From: Dipetalonema caudispina
Lineage: Eukaryota; Nematoda; Chromadorea; Rhabditida; Onchocercidae
Assembly: GCA_013365325.1 (NCBI GenBank)
Contig: JABVXV010000328.1
Span: 1-64,000 of the forward strand
Length of the DNA: 64,000 bases
Reading direction: 5' to 3'
Shown: positions 1 to 13,778 of the stretch, in pieces
How the letters are laid out: the number at the start of each line of letters is the position of its first letter
Numbering within the stretch: the first letter of the stretch is position 1
Position numbers and translations under genes: made by a program
The notes under the pieces: generated by a model
What the model saw: only the letters and a program-made list of their open reading frames with translations
The model's database searches: none
What the model was told of the DNA's origin: nothing

Positions 1-104
1 AAGCAAATTTTTTTACTGACTAAAATTTTTAATTTGTCCTACAAGAAGTAATACATACACATACATACCTACATATATATATACATATATATACACACAC
101 ACAT

Positions 105-135
<31 letters not shown>

Positions 136-1816
136 TAAGTACACACATATAAGTACACACACATAAATACACACACATACATAATCACATACATTCACAT
201 ACATATACATACACTCACATACATCCACATACACGCACATACATGCATACCATTCACATCGGCCCATTTTATTTTTATCAATCATTTTCTTAACAGAATT
301 TCCTGTCTAAAGTAAATTTGAATTGAGAAAAATGCATCATTTCAGGTGATTAGATCAAAAGATTTGGTTTATTTCAATTGGATCTTTTATTTTAGATAAT
401 ACAGGAGGGATTATTTATCATTAGCTATCAAAAAAATTATTAAATTTCTTGAATCATCTGGGAGGGAATTATTATTGTTATTTATTTTGAAGAATTATTG
501 TAGTATTATCAATGTGTATTATATGATTGAAATGAGGGAATTTTTGAATTTCTCTTCTCAAAATTTTGGTAAATTTTTGTTTTAATCCTTCTTTTTCTTT
601 CGCCTTACCTAATGCTTCGGTAAAATTTTGCGTCCATTTCCTAAATTATCTTGCCTGTTATTAATTGTTCCCATTTTCATTGCTTGATTTTTTTGATATT
701 TTATCGTAGTTTAAAATTGATATTGCTAGAAAAAAAAAAAAAAAAAAAAAAAAAAAAACGAATAAATGATTTGATATAGGCATAGGTTTATACATTTTTG
801 GATTATTTATTCAAGGAAGCCATGAAGAAATGAAAAAGGAATTGGATTATGAGAATTCAATATTCGGAATATTCTGGGATTTCTTCCATATTTTTCTTCC
901 CAGTTGTTTTTGAATGTTAAGCTTTAAATGGTTTCATAGTGAGAAATGGCATTAAGTGACCTTTAGTCGTATTAATTAATTTCAATGGAAAAATTTTCCA
1001 GATTCAATCATTTAAAATTTGAAAAAAAGCCACGAAATTTCTTCAATTATCATTGGTTAATGATGAAATTGTTTATCTCTCAAATAACAATCTTCAAAAA
1101 AGGAATGAAAGATGGGAAGAAATGAGAGGGAAGGAAGAGAGGATAGAATATTTTGTTGTTGTTGTTAACTATCTTACAAACTTAAATTTCTTTTCTTAGC
1201 TTTTGTTAATTTATCTTTGAAATTATCCACTAAGGATGATGATCATTTTTGTATGAGGTAGGAAAAACTTGACCCCTGTAGAAATGTTACCTAAGAAATG
1301 GGAATGAGAATGAAAAACTTCAAACCGTTAGATTGGAATCGATGACTTTTGCGAATGAATATGACCATTTTATTGAAGGCAGTTGACGAAAAAATACTTT
1401 GCCCTTTAGAGGGTTGATGGATATCTTTTCTTCCACTCCTCCCTCCAATGTATTTATCCTTGACTTAACCCTTTTTTCTGCATCTTTCACACCTGGCTTC
1501 ATCTTCTTTTTCCATTTCATCCTTTCCCAAATGTTTATCACTTTATTGCATTTTCATCATCCGCATTTCTCGAATTCGTTTACCGCTTTGTATATTTCAT
1601 ATTTGTGCTCATCTCAATTAACAAACAATGATATGATATTTTAGGTGTATGTGTCGCAGAAGGAAATTGCAGGAGCAAAAATTGAAAGTCGATTACTGTA
1701 TCAAATTATCTCTAATTTAGTATATATTTGCAAGTTTTTTTGTGAAATATGTGCAGTGATTTGAGATTAATTTAATCATCTTTTAATCTAAAAGGATTCA
1801 ATTCGAGATCCTCTTA
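1..1816. other. upstream non-coding DNA
   Basis: No coding exon could be supported here. The stretch holds a CA/ATAC microsatellite near the left edge, a run of about 30 A near 729-758 and ordinary AT-rich sequence. Two possible splice or trans-splice acceptors for the following gene are visible, one ending in TTTAG at 1720 and one ending in AAAAG at about 1794, but neither is decisive. Confidence 0.5.
55..250. repeat. CA / ACAT microsatellite
   Basis: An imperfect array of CA dinucleotides and ACAT or ACATAC units runs for nearly 200 bases. It opens a spurious minus-strand frame rich in Tyr, Val and Cys, which is not a gene. Confidence 0.9.
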
Positions 1817-1846
1817 ATGGCCGAGCAACAACAACAACAACAACAA

Positions 1847-1884
<38 letters not shown>

Positions 1885-2424
1885 GCAGGAACAAATAAAT
1901 AACCAAAGTCGTCTGCCAAGTGATTGGTTTTATTCATCAGTGATGTTAACTAACCGACTGGATATCGGCGAACATGCTGGTATTGGTAGTTTCCAAATGG
2001 ATCACCTGGAACAAAATGGTCAATCATCATTAATTTGTAGCAATATTACGGATCCGGAATTTCTACGTATTTGTCAAAATACTGATACACGAAATGATAT
2101 ATATCCTAGTATCATGAATACTGCTTCCTCCTCTTCCTCTCCTTCCGCACTGAGCAAATTACAATTTCAGACTTCCTGTCTGGAAACATCTATCCCACAT
2201 GACAAAACCATTCAAAACCATGACATACTAATCAAAGGTTCAGTTAGTGCATCAAATATAGGTACTGTTACTGATAGTAACTTTGCCTACAAAGTTGTTA
2301 GCAATCCAAATTCCCTAATGATCAATCGATCTAACATATACAATTATTATAATTGTACATTACAGACTCAATATCAAAGTAAACGTAATCGATATATAAC
2401 GTTAACCTGTAATAATAATAATAG

Positions 2425-2508
<84 letters not shown>

Positions 2509-2510
2509 TA

Positions 2511-2541
<31 letters not shown>

Positions 2542-2575
2542 TGGTAATAATAATGATAATAAAAATAAAAATAAA

Positions 2576-2640
<65 letters not shown>

Positions 2641-4621
2641 TAATAACAATAATAGTAATAATAATAATGATAGTAATAATGATAATAAAAATAAAAATAA
2701 TAATAATAATGTTGAAAATAGCAGTAGCAGAAAAAATGATAATATTCAGCTAGAAAGGGTCGAAAAAGTAGAAGTAGAAGATAGTGACGGTGATGGTGGA
2801 GGAGCACCGCCCAATGTACTTTATTCGCACTCAACAACAAATAGCTCCGATAAAATGAGATGGGATTGTGGTGTGAGGTGGCCAACAGCAAAGCGAACCG
2901 GAATGCTCACGTCATCTTATTCAGTGAATATCGATGCGCACGACAATTCAGGGACACCAGATGACGGTACAACAGCAGTGACGGATATTGCTGGCAGTGC
3001 GGGAATGATAGAACCAACTATGATTGATATCGATTCGGAATTTGGTGGAAATACCGGAGGAATAATTCAGGAAATGGAGATGACAACGAATACGATTGAT
3101 GGATCAAAAGGTATTACTGTTCCAAAAGCAACAATGCAACTTCAGGATGAAACCAATTTAACAGATGTAACAACTGTGACAGCTACAGGAGTAGCATCTT
3201 CACCATCAGGTCTGTCATTGTTAAAGGTTGGATTAGATGAACAACCGTCATCACCAACAGCTTCAGTTGAAAGTTTATCACTGCCCTCTATAAAGGTACC
3301 GATCAAGAAGCGACTCATACACAGTTCCCTTGCACCAATACCTTATAATAATAGTGCAAAAACGACAAATACCTGTACGAACATTCCACCGAACACGTAT
3401 GATACCTTATCAGAACACCATCAACTTCTACCAACAACGATTGCTTCTGGTACAACAGTTACAAATATTGCTACTGAGAGTGCATTCTCGAGTTGTTACC
3501 AAATGGCAGCAACAGGATCAACGGGTACCATGGTCAATGAGGATCCTATGCCACCTGTAACTACTTATCCGAAATTACTGACTAGTAATGATGTTTATGG
3601 GAGTGTAATGAATGATCATGCTGTCAGGATTGTATCCAGTTCTGATCCATTACCTATAACGGTGGCAAATAGCTTATCCGAAGCAGAAATTGTTAACTTG
3701 TTATGTCGAAATCTTTGCGATATTGAGCATATTATCGCACAGCAACGGATTGCTTATTCCGGAACATCGGCAGTCCAACTACCATCACTACTGTCACAAT
3801 GTAACAGTGAACAAAAATCACAGGTAAACTATACGGGTTCAGTGATTGTACCGGATCATGAACAACAGCAACAGCAACAAAAGTATCATTATCATCATAA
3901 TGTTGCTATGGAGCGGCGACGATCTGGTACTATAGACAGTAATGATACTCGGCGGTTTCATCCATATGCGACAACAACAACAACAGCAACAACAACAACA
4001 GCAACAACAACAACGACAACAACAACAAAAGCAGCACCAACAACAGCCTGTTGTAGCAATAGTATCACCGTTTGGTCATCATCGGTACCATCTCGAGCTG
4101 ATCTCAAGCAGAAATATCTCCGTTCCCTAGCACCTGTGCTTTACGATTTGTTAACCGATGATTGCGAATCTAAGAATTGTCAAAAAACCACTGATTCGAT
4201 GGATTGTTCAATTTTGAAGAGTTGTGTGGAACCATCCATGGATTCCTATTTTCGATCCTTGTCATTATTAGCTGCAACTGCTAGTCTTCCGATTACTAGT
4301 AACAAATTTGATCATTTACCATTCAATTATATTGACTATTTTGCCCTTCAGCAGTGTAGATTATTACTTGGATCAGCACCGGTAACATCGACTGATTTGC
4401 TTAAATTGGCTCAATCAGCAAATCTTTTGTATAGCGCAGCGGTAACCACACCAACAACTAATCCGGAAACAATGTTATCCGATAAAATTCCGTTCACCGG
4501 CAAAATTGATCAGGTCAACTGTTTTTCAAATTTCATTCATTTTTCAAATTGTAAATCTAGTATGGATGAAAATATGCTCAAATTATTACTTCAAAAAGCA
4601 ATATCCCATAATAAAAATTAA
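1817..4621 (+). CDS. 934-residue poly-Q / poly-N low-complexity protein, family not recognised
   Basis: This is one open frame from ATG to TAA, with an in-frame stop about 27 bases upstream of the ATG and AATAAA 30 bases after the stop. That makes it look like a complete, or at least 3'-complete, single-exon coding region. Seen in order: a CAA-encoded poly-Q tract (about residues 4-24); ordinary sequence; an almost pure Asn tract broken by Ser, Asp, Lys and Gly (about 199-299); an acidic/Gly segment (about 305-325); a long Ser/Thr-rich stretch; a second short Q run (about 682); a Thr-rich run (about 717-740); and a more complex Leu-rich C-terminus (about 755-934). Two ordinary-composition patches, around SEAEIVNLLCRNLCDIEHII and around RADLKQKYLRSLAPVLYDLL, look helical. 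I do not recognise a domain. The composition resembles prion-like regulators or transcription cofactors, which is inference only. No signal peptide or membrane segment is evident. Splicing from near its end to the orphan exon at 10508 is possible. Confidence 0.75.
2409..2712 (+). repeat. (AAT)n trinucleotide array inside a coding region
   Basis: About 300 bases of AAT units are interrupted by AGT, GAT, AAA and GGT. In the coding frame they read almost entirely as Asn. The reverse strand gives a long Tyr-rich or Leu-rich spurious frame. The array keeps the large ORF open throughout. Confidence 0.95.
3966..4035 (+). repeat. (ACA)n array coding for poly-Thr
   Basis: ACA units, broken by GCA and ACG, encode a Thr/Ala run in the 934-residue protein. 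Another frame reads as poly-Gln, which is a shadow. Confidence 0.9.
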
Positions 4622-4651
4622 AATGGCTATGGAATGATTTTAAAATTTTTC

Positions 4652-4657
4652 AATAAA
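4652..4657 (+). terminator. poly(A) signal of the 934-residue gene
   Basis: A canonical AATAAA lies 30 bases after the TAA stop, a normal position for a short nematode 3' UTR. Confidence 0.7.
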
Positions 4658-6199
4658 ATTTATTCAAGTTTCTAAATATCTATAAGTTTTGTGAATATTA
4701 AAAAATATCAGTTCGTAATTTCCATTTTCTCTTTATTTTATCGCATTCTTTTGCATTCAAAGTTAGATAATCTCAAGAAAAGACAATGAAGCATATAAGT
4801 TAACAACACATTTTGAAAACATTTTGTACCATTTTCCAGTAAATTTTAGCAAAAAAAGAAGCAAATTTACTTGTAATTAAAGGCGTCAAAATGTGCCTTT
4901 AATTCCAAAAAATTTAACTTTGTATGATGGATTTTGTGGTACTTTTTGCGTTAAATAACAATTCAAATTCACAGAAAAGATTGTTGAAATATGAGTGATT
5001 CAAATGAAGCTACAAAAATTTGTTGTTGAAAAGGGAAAGTCGAAGAATAAACGATATCCTTCCAAAATTTCCTAATCGAATTTCAAATTTTTCCTCACAA
5101 AAATTTATAAAATTATATGAAATACTGTTTCGCAGTGACGTTTGGATCAGTTGATTTTGATCAATTGAACGAACGGAAAAGTTCAAAAAAAAAAAAAAAA
5201 AAAAAAAAGGAAGTAAAAGAAATTATGATTTATCGAAAGGTATTTATTTACAGGGTTATCTCTTCTTTGTTTACTTCTTATTTGATTGGTTATATCCACA
5301 AAATAAAAAATTTCAATTTCATTGAATTTTTCATTCTAAGAGAGTTCAATATCCATTCATAAATTCTTTTTTTTTTTTTTTCCTTTTATTTAATTCTAAT
5401 TTCTGAAATTATTGCATCTGACTGGATGATATTCATTATCTTTATGTTATATTTGATTTCATTAATATTATCTTCCATTCTTTTACTGCTCATTTACTCA
5501 TCCCAACTTTAATGTTACTTTTATCATACTTATAAAATATTTTTCCATAAAATTTATCCGGAATACTTCCAAAAATATCACTCTAAATAAACAATACAGA
5601 TATAGAGGATTGCATAATTCCTAAATTCTCTTCCAAAATCTAATTCGGAATTGATCAATTTTTGAAATTCATTCATATACAACTTTTCTCTTTATAAATT
5701 TTATTTTTCCTAATTTTACAATGAATTTCTGCCTATTTTACAGTTCTAAAATTTGAATCAAATAATTACCATTACGTGAAATTTTAATCATTTTCAAATA
5801 TGTTTCTTTTTTCATTTATTTGACTTACATTGATAAAATATAAAGCTAAGTCAATAATTCTTTTCCATCAATTTAACATTAACAATTACTTGGTTAATTC
5901 ACATAATTTTATCATTTTCTTTGGAAGAAAAACAAAAAAAAAAAAAAAAAAAAAAAAATTAAAAAAAATAAAGTTTATCTTGGCGTAACGCCAAAACTTT
6001 TTTCTTTCCTTTTTCTCTTTCTTTCTTTTTTTTTTTTTTTTTTTCTCTTTTTTTCTTTTTTCGAGCAAAGCAATAATAATTACATGAGTACTCATAAATA
6101 TCACGAAATATGTCACCGAAGGCCAAAGAATCTCATAAAAATTTAATACAGTAATCCATAGCATTGTTTATGGTTAAGTTGCACTATTCTCTGTAAAGA

Positions 6200-6234
<35 letters not shown>

Positions 6235-6846
6235 AAAAAAACAAATCGATCCTCAAAAATTAGGACATTTCAAAAAATTAAATTACTTCATAAAATGGTA
6301 TAAATTGGAAAAAAAAAAAAAAAAAAAAAAAAAATGAAGCATATATTAAATGCAAAAAAATTTTTGTTTATTTCATTGCAAATCTTTATTAATTTTAAAT
6401 TTATTTATCAATAAATATTATCAATTGAATAATTAAATAATAATAATAATAATATTATATTTGAAAAAAAAAACAAAAAAAAAAATTACCTATTTTTAGC
6501 TAATTTTTATCTAATTTACCTAGTATTATTTTATTCATACCCATATTTTACTCATCTTTTTTTCTTTTCTTTTCTTTTTTTTTTTTTTCTTTTTTTTTTT
6601 TTCGACGGGTTTTAAGAAACGATAAAGGGTATGGTGCTTTTGTGCACTTTTTGTTATGTTCATTTGCTGTAGAAATTATATTGAATGGAGTGTTTTTTGG
6701 ACATTAACCGGATGTACTTTTCATTGCATCACTCATTTAATTTCCATTTCATTCTTCAATCACTCCTTTTTCTCTCTCTCTCTCTCTCTCCCTCTCTCTC
6801 CCTCTCTCTCTCTCTCTCTATACCTCTTTTTTTTTTTTTTTTCTTT

Positions 6847-6895
<49 letters not shown>

Positions 6896-9800
6896 GAAAC
6901 TTTTGTTAATAGCACCATTTTCCTCTCAAATCGTCCATCACCACCACCACCACCACCACTTTATCCTTATCGTTTCCACTAGTTTTTTTTTTTTTTTTTT
7001 TTTTTTTCATTAAAAAAAAATTTTCCTGTTTTTTTTTTCTTTTTTTTTTTTTTGAAAAAGTATAAGAAGAGAGAGAGAGAGAGAGGGAGAGAGAGAGAAA
7101 GAAGCGGAAATATTATCCTCCTTTTACTGCATCATCAAATAACGATGCATCATTCTTTCTTGTTTTGTATCAGCTAACATTTTATTTGCACCTTTTGAAG
7201 AAGGAAGACATGATAAAAAGGATGGATTGATATATGTTTTATCTAAAGGAAACAATGAAATGATAAAAATGATAAGGGGTTAAGTAGGAAGGAAATATTG
7301 CTAACCGCAATCATTTGAAAAAAAAAAGGAAAGAAATGAAAAAAAAAAAAAAAGAAATTTAACAGTCATCGTATCATATTAACATTATGATAATTTACTA
7401 CTACTAAAAGAAAGTATTGTATTAAAATTGATATGATATTTTACAAAAGGACTTATCAGTCATTGTATGAAAGTAAATGTTAGGTCAAAGATAAGATCGA
7501 TCCATTGATTTATTTATTTATAAAGTTTTAATTTTATTCCATTTAAATGTTTTTTTCGTTTCCATTAAACATTAATGAAATCCTCGACAAAAACATCCTG
7601 TAAGCGAAAATTTCTTTTTATGCCACTTGTTTTGATTTTTATTGCTTTTGCAGTTGTATTTATTGCTTCATTTAATTCCTTTTTCTTTTCTGAATGAAAT
7701 TTTAATGAAATTATTGCAAATCCGATTTGTCTCAATATAACTTCCCATAAATAGCAATAAATTGGAAATGTCATATACGATGGTAGTATGAAATTATAGA
7801 AACTTTAATTCCTCATCAATTTAATTTATAAATTAATCAATTTGGCAAGTTAATAAGTAATACTTCAATAGCTATAAAATTGTAAAATTTATTTTCTCAT
7901 TGCAATTAAGTGATAGATATTTATTGCTGTTTAAAAATTCTCATTTCGTCTTCATCAAAAGCTATCCTTTCCTTTTCTCCATAATCTAATCATTATTCTA
8001 TTTGGTATGCTTTATGCTTGCATATAATTTAAGCTCAATTTATCTGCGCTTGATATTTTGATAGGTTAACATTTACGATCCTGAGAAATTAAAATGTGGA
8101 TAACTTTTTCTTGTTAATTATTCATTTCAACTGCTTTCTTCAATGTGAGATTTGAATTAGAATTATTGAGTGAATATGAGAAACCGACGATTCCTTCCTT
8201 AGAAGTACATGATGATTAATTCTACAAGTGTAAAAAATTGATGAAAGAATACGATATCAATGAACATTATGGTGATTATGGATTTCTAGAAGAGTATTTC
8301 TGTTAAAAAAAAAAAAAGAAAAAAAAAAAAAAGAAAAAATCTGATCCGTATCATCGATCGTCGTCTGAAAGATTCAACAAATGGTTATTATTAAGGCATG
8401 ACTGAGAGCTTAATTCAAAAACCGAAAGAATGGAGTAGGCAAACTTCTCACATATGAATCAACTAGCATTAATTGGCTTGAATTATATGGCAGTTTAAAC
8501 AGTAGGTAAAATTTATGAAATGATCTGAAAGAGATCATCATCCGATACACAAACTTTTGGTATGCAATAAAGTTATCATTATTAGGCGATACAATCCATT
8601 AACATCGGTTTTGATATTTTCGTCTGGTTATTGAAAATAGGATTCAGATGGATGAAGGACAGATTCAGAAGGCTCAACGATGAATGTATCCATATTTGTT
8701 TATGTGTATTTATCTTATTTTGGGCAACTAAGTCAAGAGATTATGTAGATTTTCTTCTTTAGTCGTTGAAAACAAAAGTGTATAAGGCAATTTTTTTTTT
8801 TTTTTTTTTTTTTTTTTGTAGTAATATTAACTTTACAAATAGAATTGCTTTAGATGTTGCCACTTTCGTTTCATAATTAATATCTTTTACTTATATAATA
8901 AATTTATGATACATGCATTGTAAAAAATTTTATAAATTTGTGTGGAAATTTTTTTTAAATCAATTTTTCCCAGTTTAAATTTGCTAAAAAGAAGAACAAA
9001 TTTCATTAAATTCATTTGGTTAATTTTCTTTTTATATAGCGGTTAGAAAAAAAAATTTCAATTAGAATTCGAACACTTTGAAACTTCTACAATCGTATTA
9101 TTTAATATTATATAGCGGTCGATATCATTTCTTCAATCAACATTTGCATTCCTAATGATTCTATGCAGCAAACAATTAAGCTTTCATATAATTATCCAGC
9201 AAAAGGAGAATGCAAATACTGAGTAGAATTTGAAAGTTTGTAAAAATTAGCATTTTAGCTTTAACTTAAATCATTAGTTAATTGAATTTGGAAGATTGTT
9301 TTGTTTTTAAAAATGTACGCAATATGCCAGATGAAATAATGATAAAGGCAAAAAAAAAAAAAAAAAAAAAAAAAAATAAAAATCTTATAAAGATTGCGTT
9401 ATGATATTATAGGGGAATTTATTTTCTCTCGAAAAATATGCATTACACTTTTCATATGATATTTTTGAATTTTGAAAAAGTGCATAATCGTTAAAATAAT
9501 CAGTTCATAGCTTTTGCATTAAAGTATCGGATGGTATCACTAATTTTGCTATTGGTATTAAAAAATGATCCTCCAATTTCTTGAACTTATTTTGAAAATA
9601 TGCAAGGAGAGCAAACAAACATATCTTATCCCTATAATTTTTCCTGATAAAATATAAGATTAAAATAAAAGAAAAATGGAATTTGCTTCTAAATAAGCTT
9701 TAAAAGTTTACATTATGAATGCTTCACTTTCATTTCCTCTACTTTCTCTTTTTTTTTTTTTTTTTTTTTATTTTTTTTTATTTTTTTATTTTTGATAAAT

Positions 9801-10507
9801 TTTGATTTCACTATAGAAATTCTGATTTAAAACAAAAAGAAAAAAAAAATCTCAATATTTGTCATCGAAAATCATTTGAAAGAACAATAATATTGCTATC
9901 TGAAATTTCTGATATATTATTGATTGTTTGATTTTATAACATGAATTATTCGTGACTTACATAATTAGCATCATGCGTTAGATATGTGTGGAATTTTGAA
10001 ATTTCATGAATAATTTAAAAATTGAAAATTTGCCGAAAGGTATGAAGTTGGAAATTATTACGCCCATAAACGAAAAAATTTCCCACAGCTTTCAATTTTT
10101 TTTTTATTTTTTTTTTTGCCAAATGTTATTTTTAAATATGATGATTTAACTCTTATTTACATGTAAACAATGAAAATATTTTGATATTAAAAATTAATTC
10201 ATTCATATCTTCAACGGCAATATACCTATTCAACAAATATTTAAGAACATAAAAATTATTTGAAGAAGTCTAGAGAAGTTCTTTTTTTCATTGTTCTTTT
10301 TTTTTTTTTTTTTTTTTTAATTTTGAAATTTATTTTGCAATTTTACATGATATAAATATGCATTCCCTATTTAAATTTTTAAAACAGAAATCAAACAATT
10401 TTCTTTTTTTGTTATGGAAAAATAAAGAAAATATTTATTTATCAATTTTACTGGTATAAAATAAAATTATTACAATTCTAATTTTTGTTTCCTTTTTTTT
10501 TTTCCAG
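4658..10507. other. gene-free AT-rich interval
   Basis: No supported exon lies in this roughly 5.8 kb. It contains many A or T runs (for example 5185-5207, 6201-6232, 6311-6334, 6850-6894 and 8790-8817), a CT array, a GA array near 7070-7098 and AT-rich filler. If the orphan exon at 10508 belongs to the upstream gene, this would be its last intron. Confidence 0.5.
6771..6819. repeat. (CT)n microsatellite followed by poly(T)
   Basis: A CT array with CC interruptions is followed by a T-rich run reaching about 6894. The frames read through it (Ser/Leu/Phe) are spurious. Confidence 0.9.
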
Positions 10508-10597
10508 CATTCCGCTTCAAATTCCATCAATGGTTCGTATCCACAATCGTCACAACAATCAGCGATGCTTACTGTTGATAATGAACCATCATGCTGA
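10508..10597 (+). CDS. orphan 3'-terminal exon, Gln/Ser-rich C-terminus
   Basis: A strong acceptor (a T run, then TTTCCAG) is followed by 29 sense codons and TGA. The peptide starts HSASNSINGSYPQSS and ends in VDNEPSC. Codon use looks coding-like against the surrounding AT-rich DNA, and AATAAA occurs at 10886-10891. The reading is phase 0. The only upstream gene is the poly-Q/poly-N gene. Its frame contains phase-0 GT sites, for example after the CAG ending at about 4515 and at two GTAAC sites near 4380 and 4441, so an alternative C-terminus joined over a roughly 6 kb intron is possible. That link is inference. The exon could also belong to a gene not otherwise seen, or be chance. Confidence 0.35.
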   Translation, partial: HSASNSINGSYPQSSQQSAMLTVDNEPSC

Positions 10598-13500
10598 TGA
10601 AAATATTATTTTATCATATGGCATAAGTAATTTGGTATAAATGGAAAGGAAAAAGAATGGGGGTGAAAAAGGAAAAATGATGGCAATAGAAGGAAGAGAT
10701 TTCTTGAATAGTGGTAAAATGAATGATGAAAATACTTAATATATAATTTATTATTGTTCATGCATTTATTTACCAATAATATTATGTATTCATTATTACT
10801 GTATGTCTTCCAGGAAAGGAAAAAAAAAAGGAAGGAAAAGTTTGGCTAATTCCAAGATAGATGACAATTCATTGTAGTAATTTAAAATAAACCAAATACA
10901 TATATATATATGGATTTTATGTTAGGTATATTGCATCAGTAAAAATATATGCGATAATGTGAAACTAATGAATGATATTTAACAATAAGCATTGTATTAG
11001 ATCAATCTCTAATGATGGATACAATTCAGATTGGTGGAAAATTGCTAGAAAGCTTCGATCGGATCAGGTTATCACTATATCATCGTTTTAGTTCATAAGA
11101 ATTTAGACGTTTAACAGTTACTTATTATAATTTGTCATGAGGTAAATGTATAATACATTTTTTAATCTTAAAATTTTTCTGAAGATGATCTGCAGATGAC
11201 AATATTATCTGATTTAAATGAGGAAATTTTGAAAAACTGAACCAAACTTTACAATTATATAATTACAATATTTTATCCAATTAAAAACAATCGGTTAAAA
11301 ACAAAAGGTAATTTTGGTGATGAAAGTGAAAGGAAATCCGTGTCATACCAAAAAAAAAAAAAAAAAGAAAAAAGAAAAAAAAAAAATGAAAAAACAACTC
11401 ACCGATAAGTTAACGTTGTATCATATGACGATTAGATCACGGGAGAAAACGAAATTTGTTAAAGTAGGAAATATTACTCCACAATTTATGGATAATAATG
11501 TTAATAGATAGGACTGTGGTGATATTCAGGTAAAACAATGCAATGAACTGATGAAAGGTAACGTGAAAGGGATAGAAAGTTCAAAATTGATGATAAATTA
11601 GGCAAGCAAAAAATGATTCTGTTATGGTAATAATCGGGAAACTGAACTGATTACCTGAATGATTTTCGAATTAATTATTATATGTGTTAATGATTTGTTA
11701 TTATTTTGTTTGCATGTCCAATTATGTGTTCTTTTATTTGACATATTATCAGTGTATAAAATAAATTAACAAAATATGCTTTTTTTTCTTTTTTTTTTTT
11801 TTTTCTGGATCACATATTAGTTTTTGCAATAAATTATTGTAAATTTATATCCTTTAATGTCTTTCTAAGAATTACAGAAAAAAAAAAAAAAAAAAGAAGA
11901 GAAACACTTTCTGCAATAGCGTAATAATTTAGAATCATGGATTCATTTAAAATTTGTTAAATCTGAAAATATGTTGTAATATTAATTTGCTCATCATTCA
12001 TTGGATATCCAAAATTTAAATCATGAAAGTTTTACCGGCATCAATTTTACTGATGTACCAAGAAGGAAAAAGTACGATAACAAAATAATGCAAAAAGAGG
12101 ACACTAAAAATATCAATTGATTCTGATTGATTCTGAAACATGATATCAAGTAGTATTTCCGATTGGATTGGAAACCGGATTTATTTATGTAACATTGCCA
12201 GAAAATGTGAAACTGTTGTTCTAGTTACAAAGAGTTTTAAAACCAGAATTAAAATATTTAAACTTTTAAATAGCATGAAAAAAATTTTTTGAGTTACATT
12301 CTTTTTCAGAATGTAAAACAATAAATATAAAGAAAAAAGGTACCATAACGAGGAATATAAAATGGAATTTTTAAATCTTTCAACAACTATTGTTTTACCA
12401 TAAAAATTGAATTGCATAACTACGAAAAAAAAAAAAGAAGAAACTTTATTGACACAAATATCTTCAAATATTTCTCGAAGGCTGGTATAATTATAAAATA
12501 CAATATTGTTAAAAAATGAATTATTTTGGAAAAATTTTCAAATTTTCCAAAAATTTCATGTAAATTTCCAAATTCTATTTGAATTTCTGGCTAAAAAAGA
12601 AGTTTTATCATCAGTTGCTAATCATTAAGGGTGCTTTCATTTGTTGAAAACTATTCTTGCATGCTGTTTTTTTCTTTTCTTCTTTCCTTTAAAATATTTG
12701 AAAGCATGAAAAGAACAAAATCAGCTGCAAATTTCCTAAACTTTGGTGTATTTTCCCATAGAAAAATAATTTTTCATCATTTCAGCTTGCTGTAAGAAGT
12801 TTTACTAAAAGTGCCAACCATATATAATCGTTTTCAAAATACTTCATCACTACTTTTTTTTCATTTCCTTTACTTGAATTAATTTGTACCTTTTTTTCCC
12901 AATCCACAAACTTTAATCTAACTGATAAACAGATTATCTCAAAAAAAAAAAATTTTTTTTTTTTATTAGCAAATTTTAATTATTATAAATGAACACACAT
13001 ATATAAGTATATTTGAAGGATTGATTGATGAAAATGAATTGATGGACAATGGAATGGACAATGTATTAAGTAAGCATAATAGCCAAGAAAAGGTTAAAGC
13101 AATTGAAACGATTTACGCCATTTGCATTTGTACGTACAGCTGTCGTAACATTATACTTTTGTTAAAATTTTATTGAAATTTACAAATATTTTTCCTCTTC
13201 TTAAAAACAAAACTTTTCTCTACTTTTTACAAGTCTTATCTCTTCATGTTCATTTAATTTTGTCAGAAAAAAACAAAATGAAAAACTTACGAATAATTGA
13301 ATATATCCATTAAATGAATTAGAAAATTAAAATAATATTTTAAAAAAATTCAAATTATTGCTTACTTAAATCAAAAGTTTATGCTTACAACAAGAAAAAA
13401 AGTAAAATAAAATATTCGTTGAAAAATGTTCTAATCTCAATTTTTTTTTTTTTTTTAATTTTTTCCCTTTTAGTTTCCTTTTTTACGAGCAGTTTTCCTC

Positions 13501-13728
13501 CAACATAGAGTGATACTTTACGATGAGAAAAGGAAAAAAAAAAAAAAAAGTAATCATCTCATCGCTTGAATTGGATGTAAATTATATTTTAATTATCAAG
13601 AAAAAGGTTCTTTTTTATTTTTATTTTATTTTATTTTCAATTCTTAAATAATACTTTTCGTATTTGCAAAGGAACAGATAGTTTTTTCTTTTTTTTTTTT
13701 TTTCATGTAAAAGATATTATTTGATGAT

Positions 13729-13733
<5 letters not shown>

Positions 13734-13774
<41 letters not shown>
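13734..13774. repeat. poly(T) run of about 41
   Basis: An uninterrupted T run in non-coding DNA. Confidence 0.95.

Positions 13775-13778
<4 letters not shown>

Noticed and set aside
55..250. Left-edge repeat considered as telomeric or subtelomeric
   Set aside because: The units are CA and ACAT, not the nematode telomere repeat TTAGGC.
1399..1644. 81-codon plus-strand frame and its antisense partner at 1320-1541
   Set aside because: It starts at TTG, has no domain and no splice sites or codon pattern that set it apart from chance.
2331..2891. 186-codon minus-strand frame rich in Tyr, and overlapping Leu-rich and Ile-rich frames
   Set aside because: These are shadows of the AAT array in the plus-strand gene and have no independent support.
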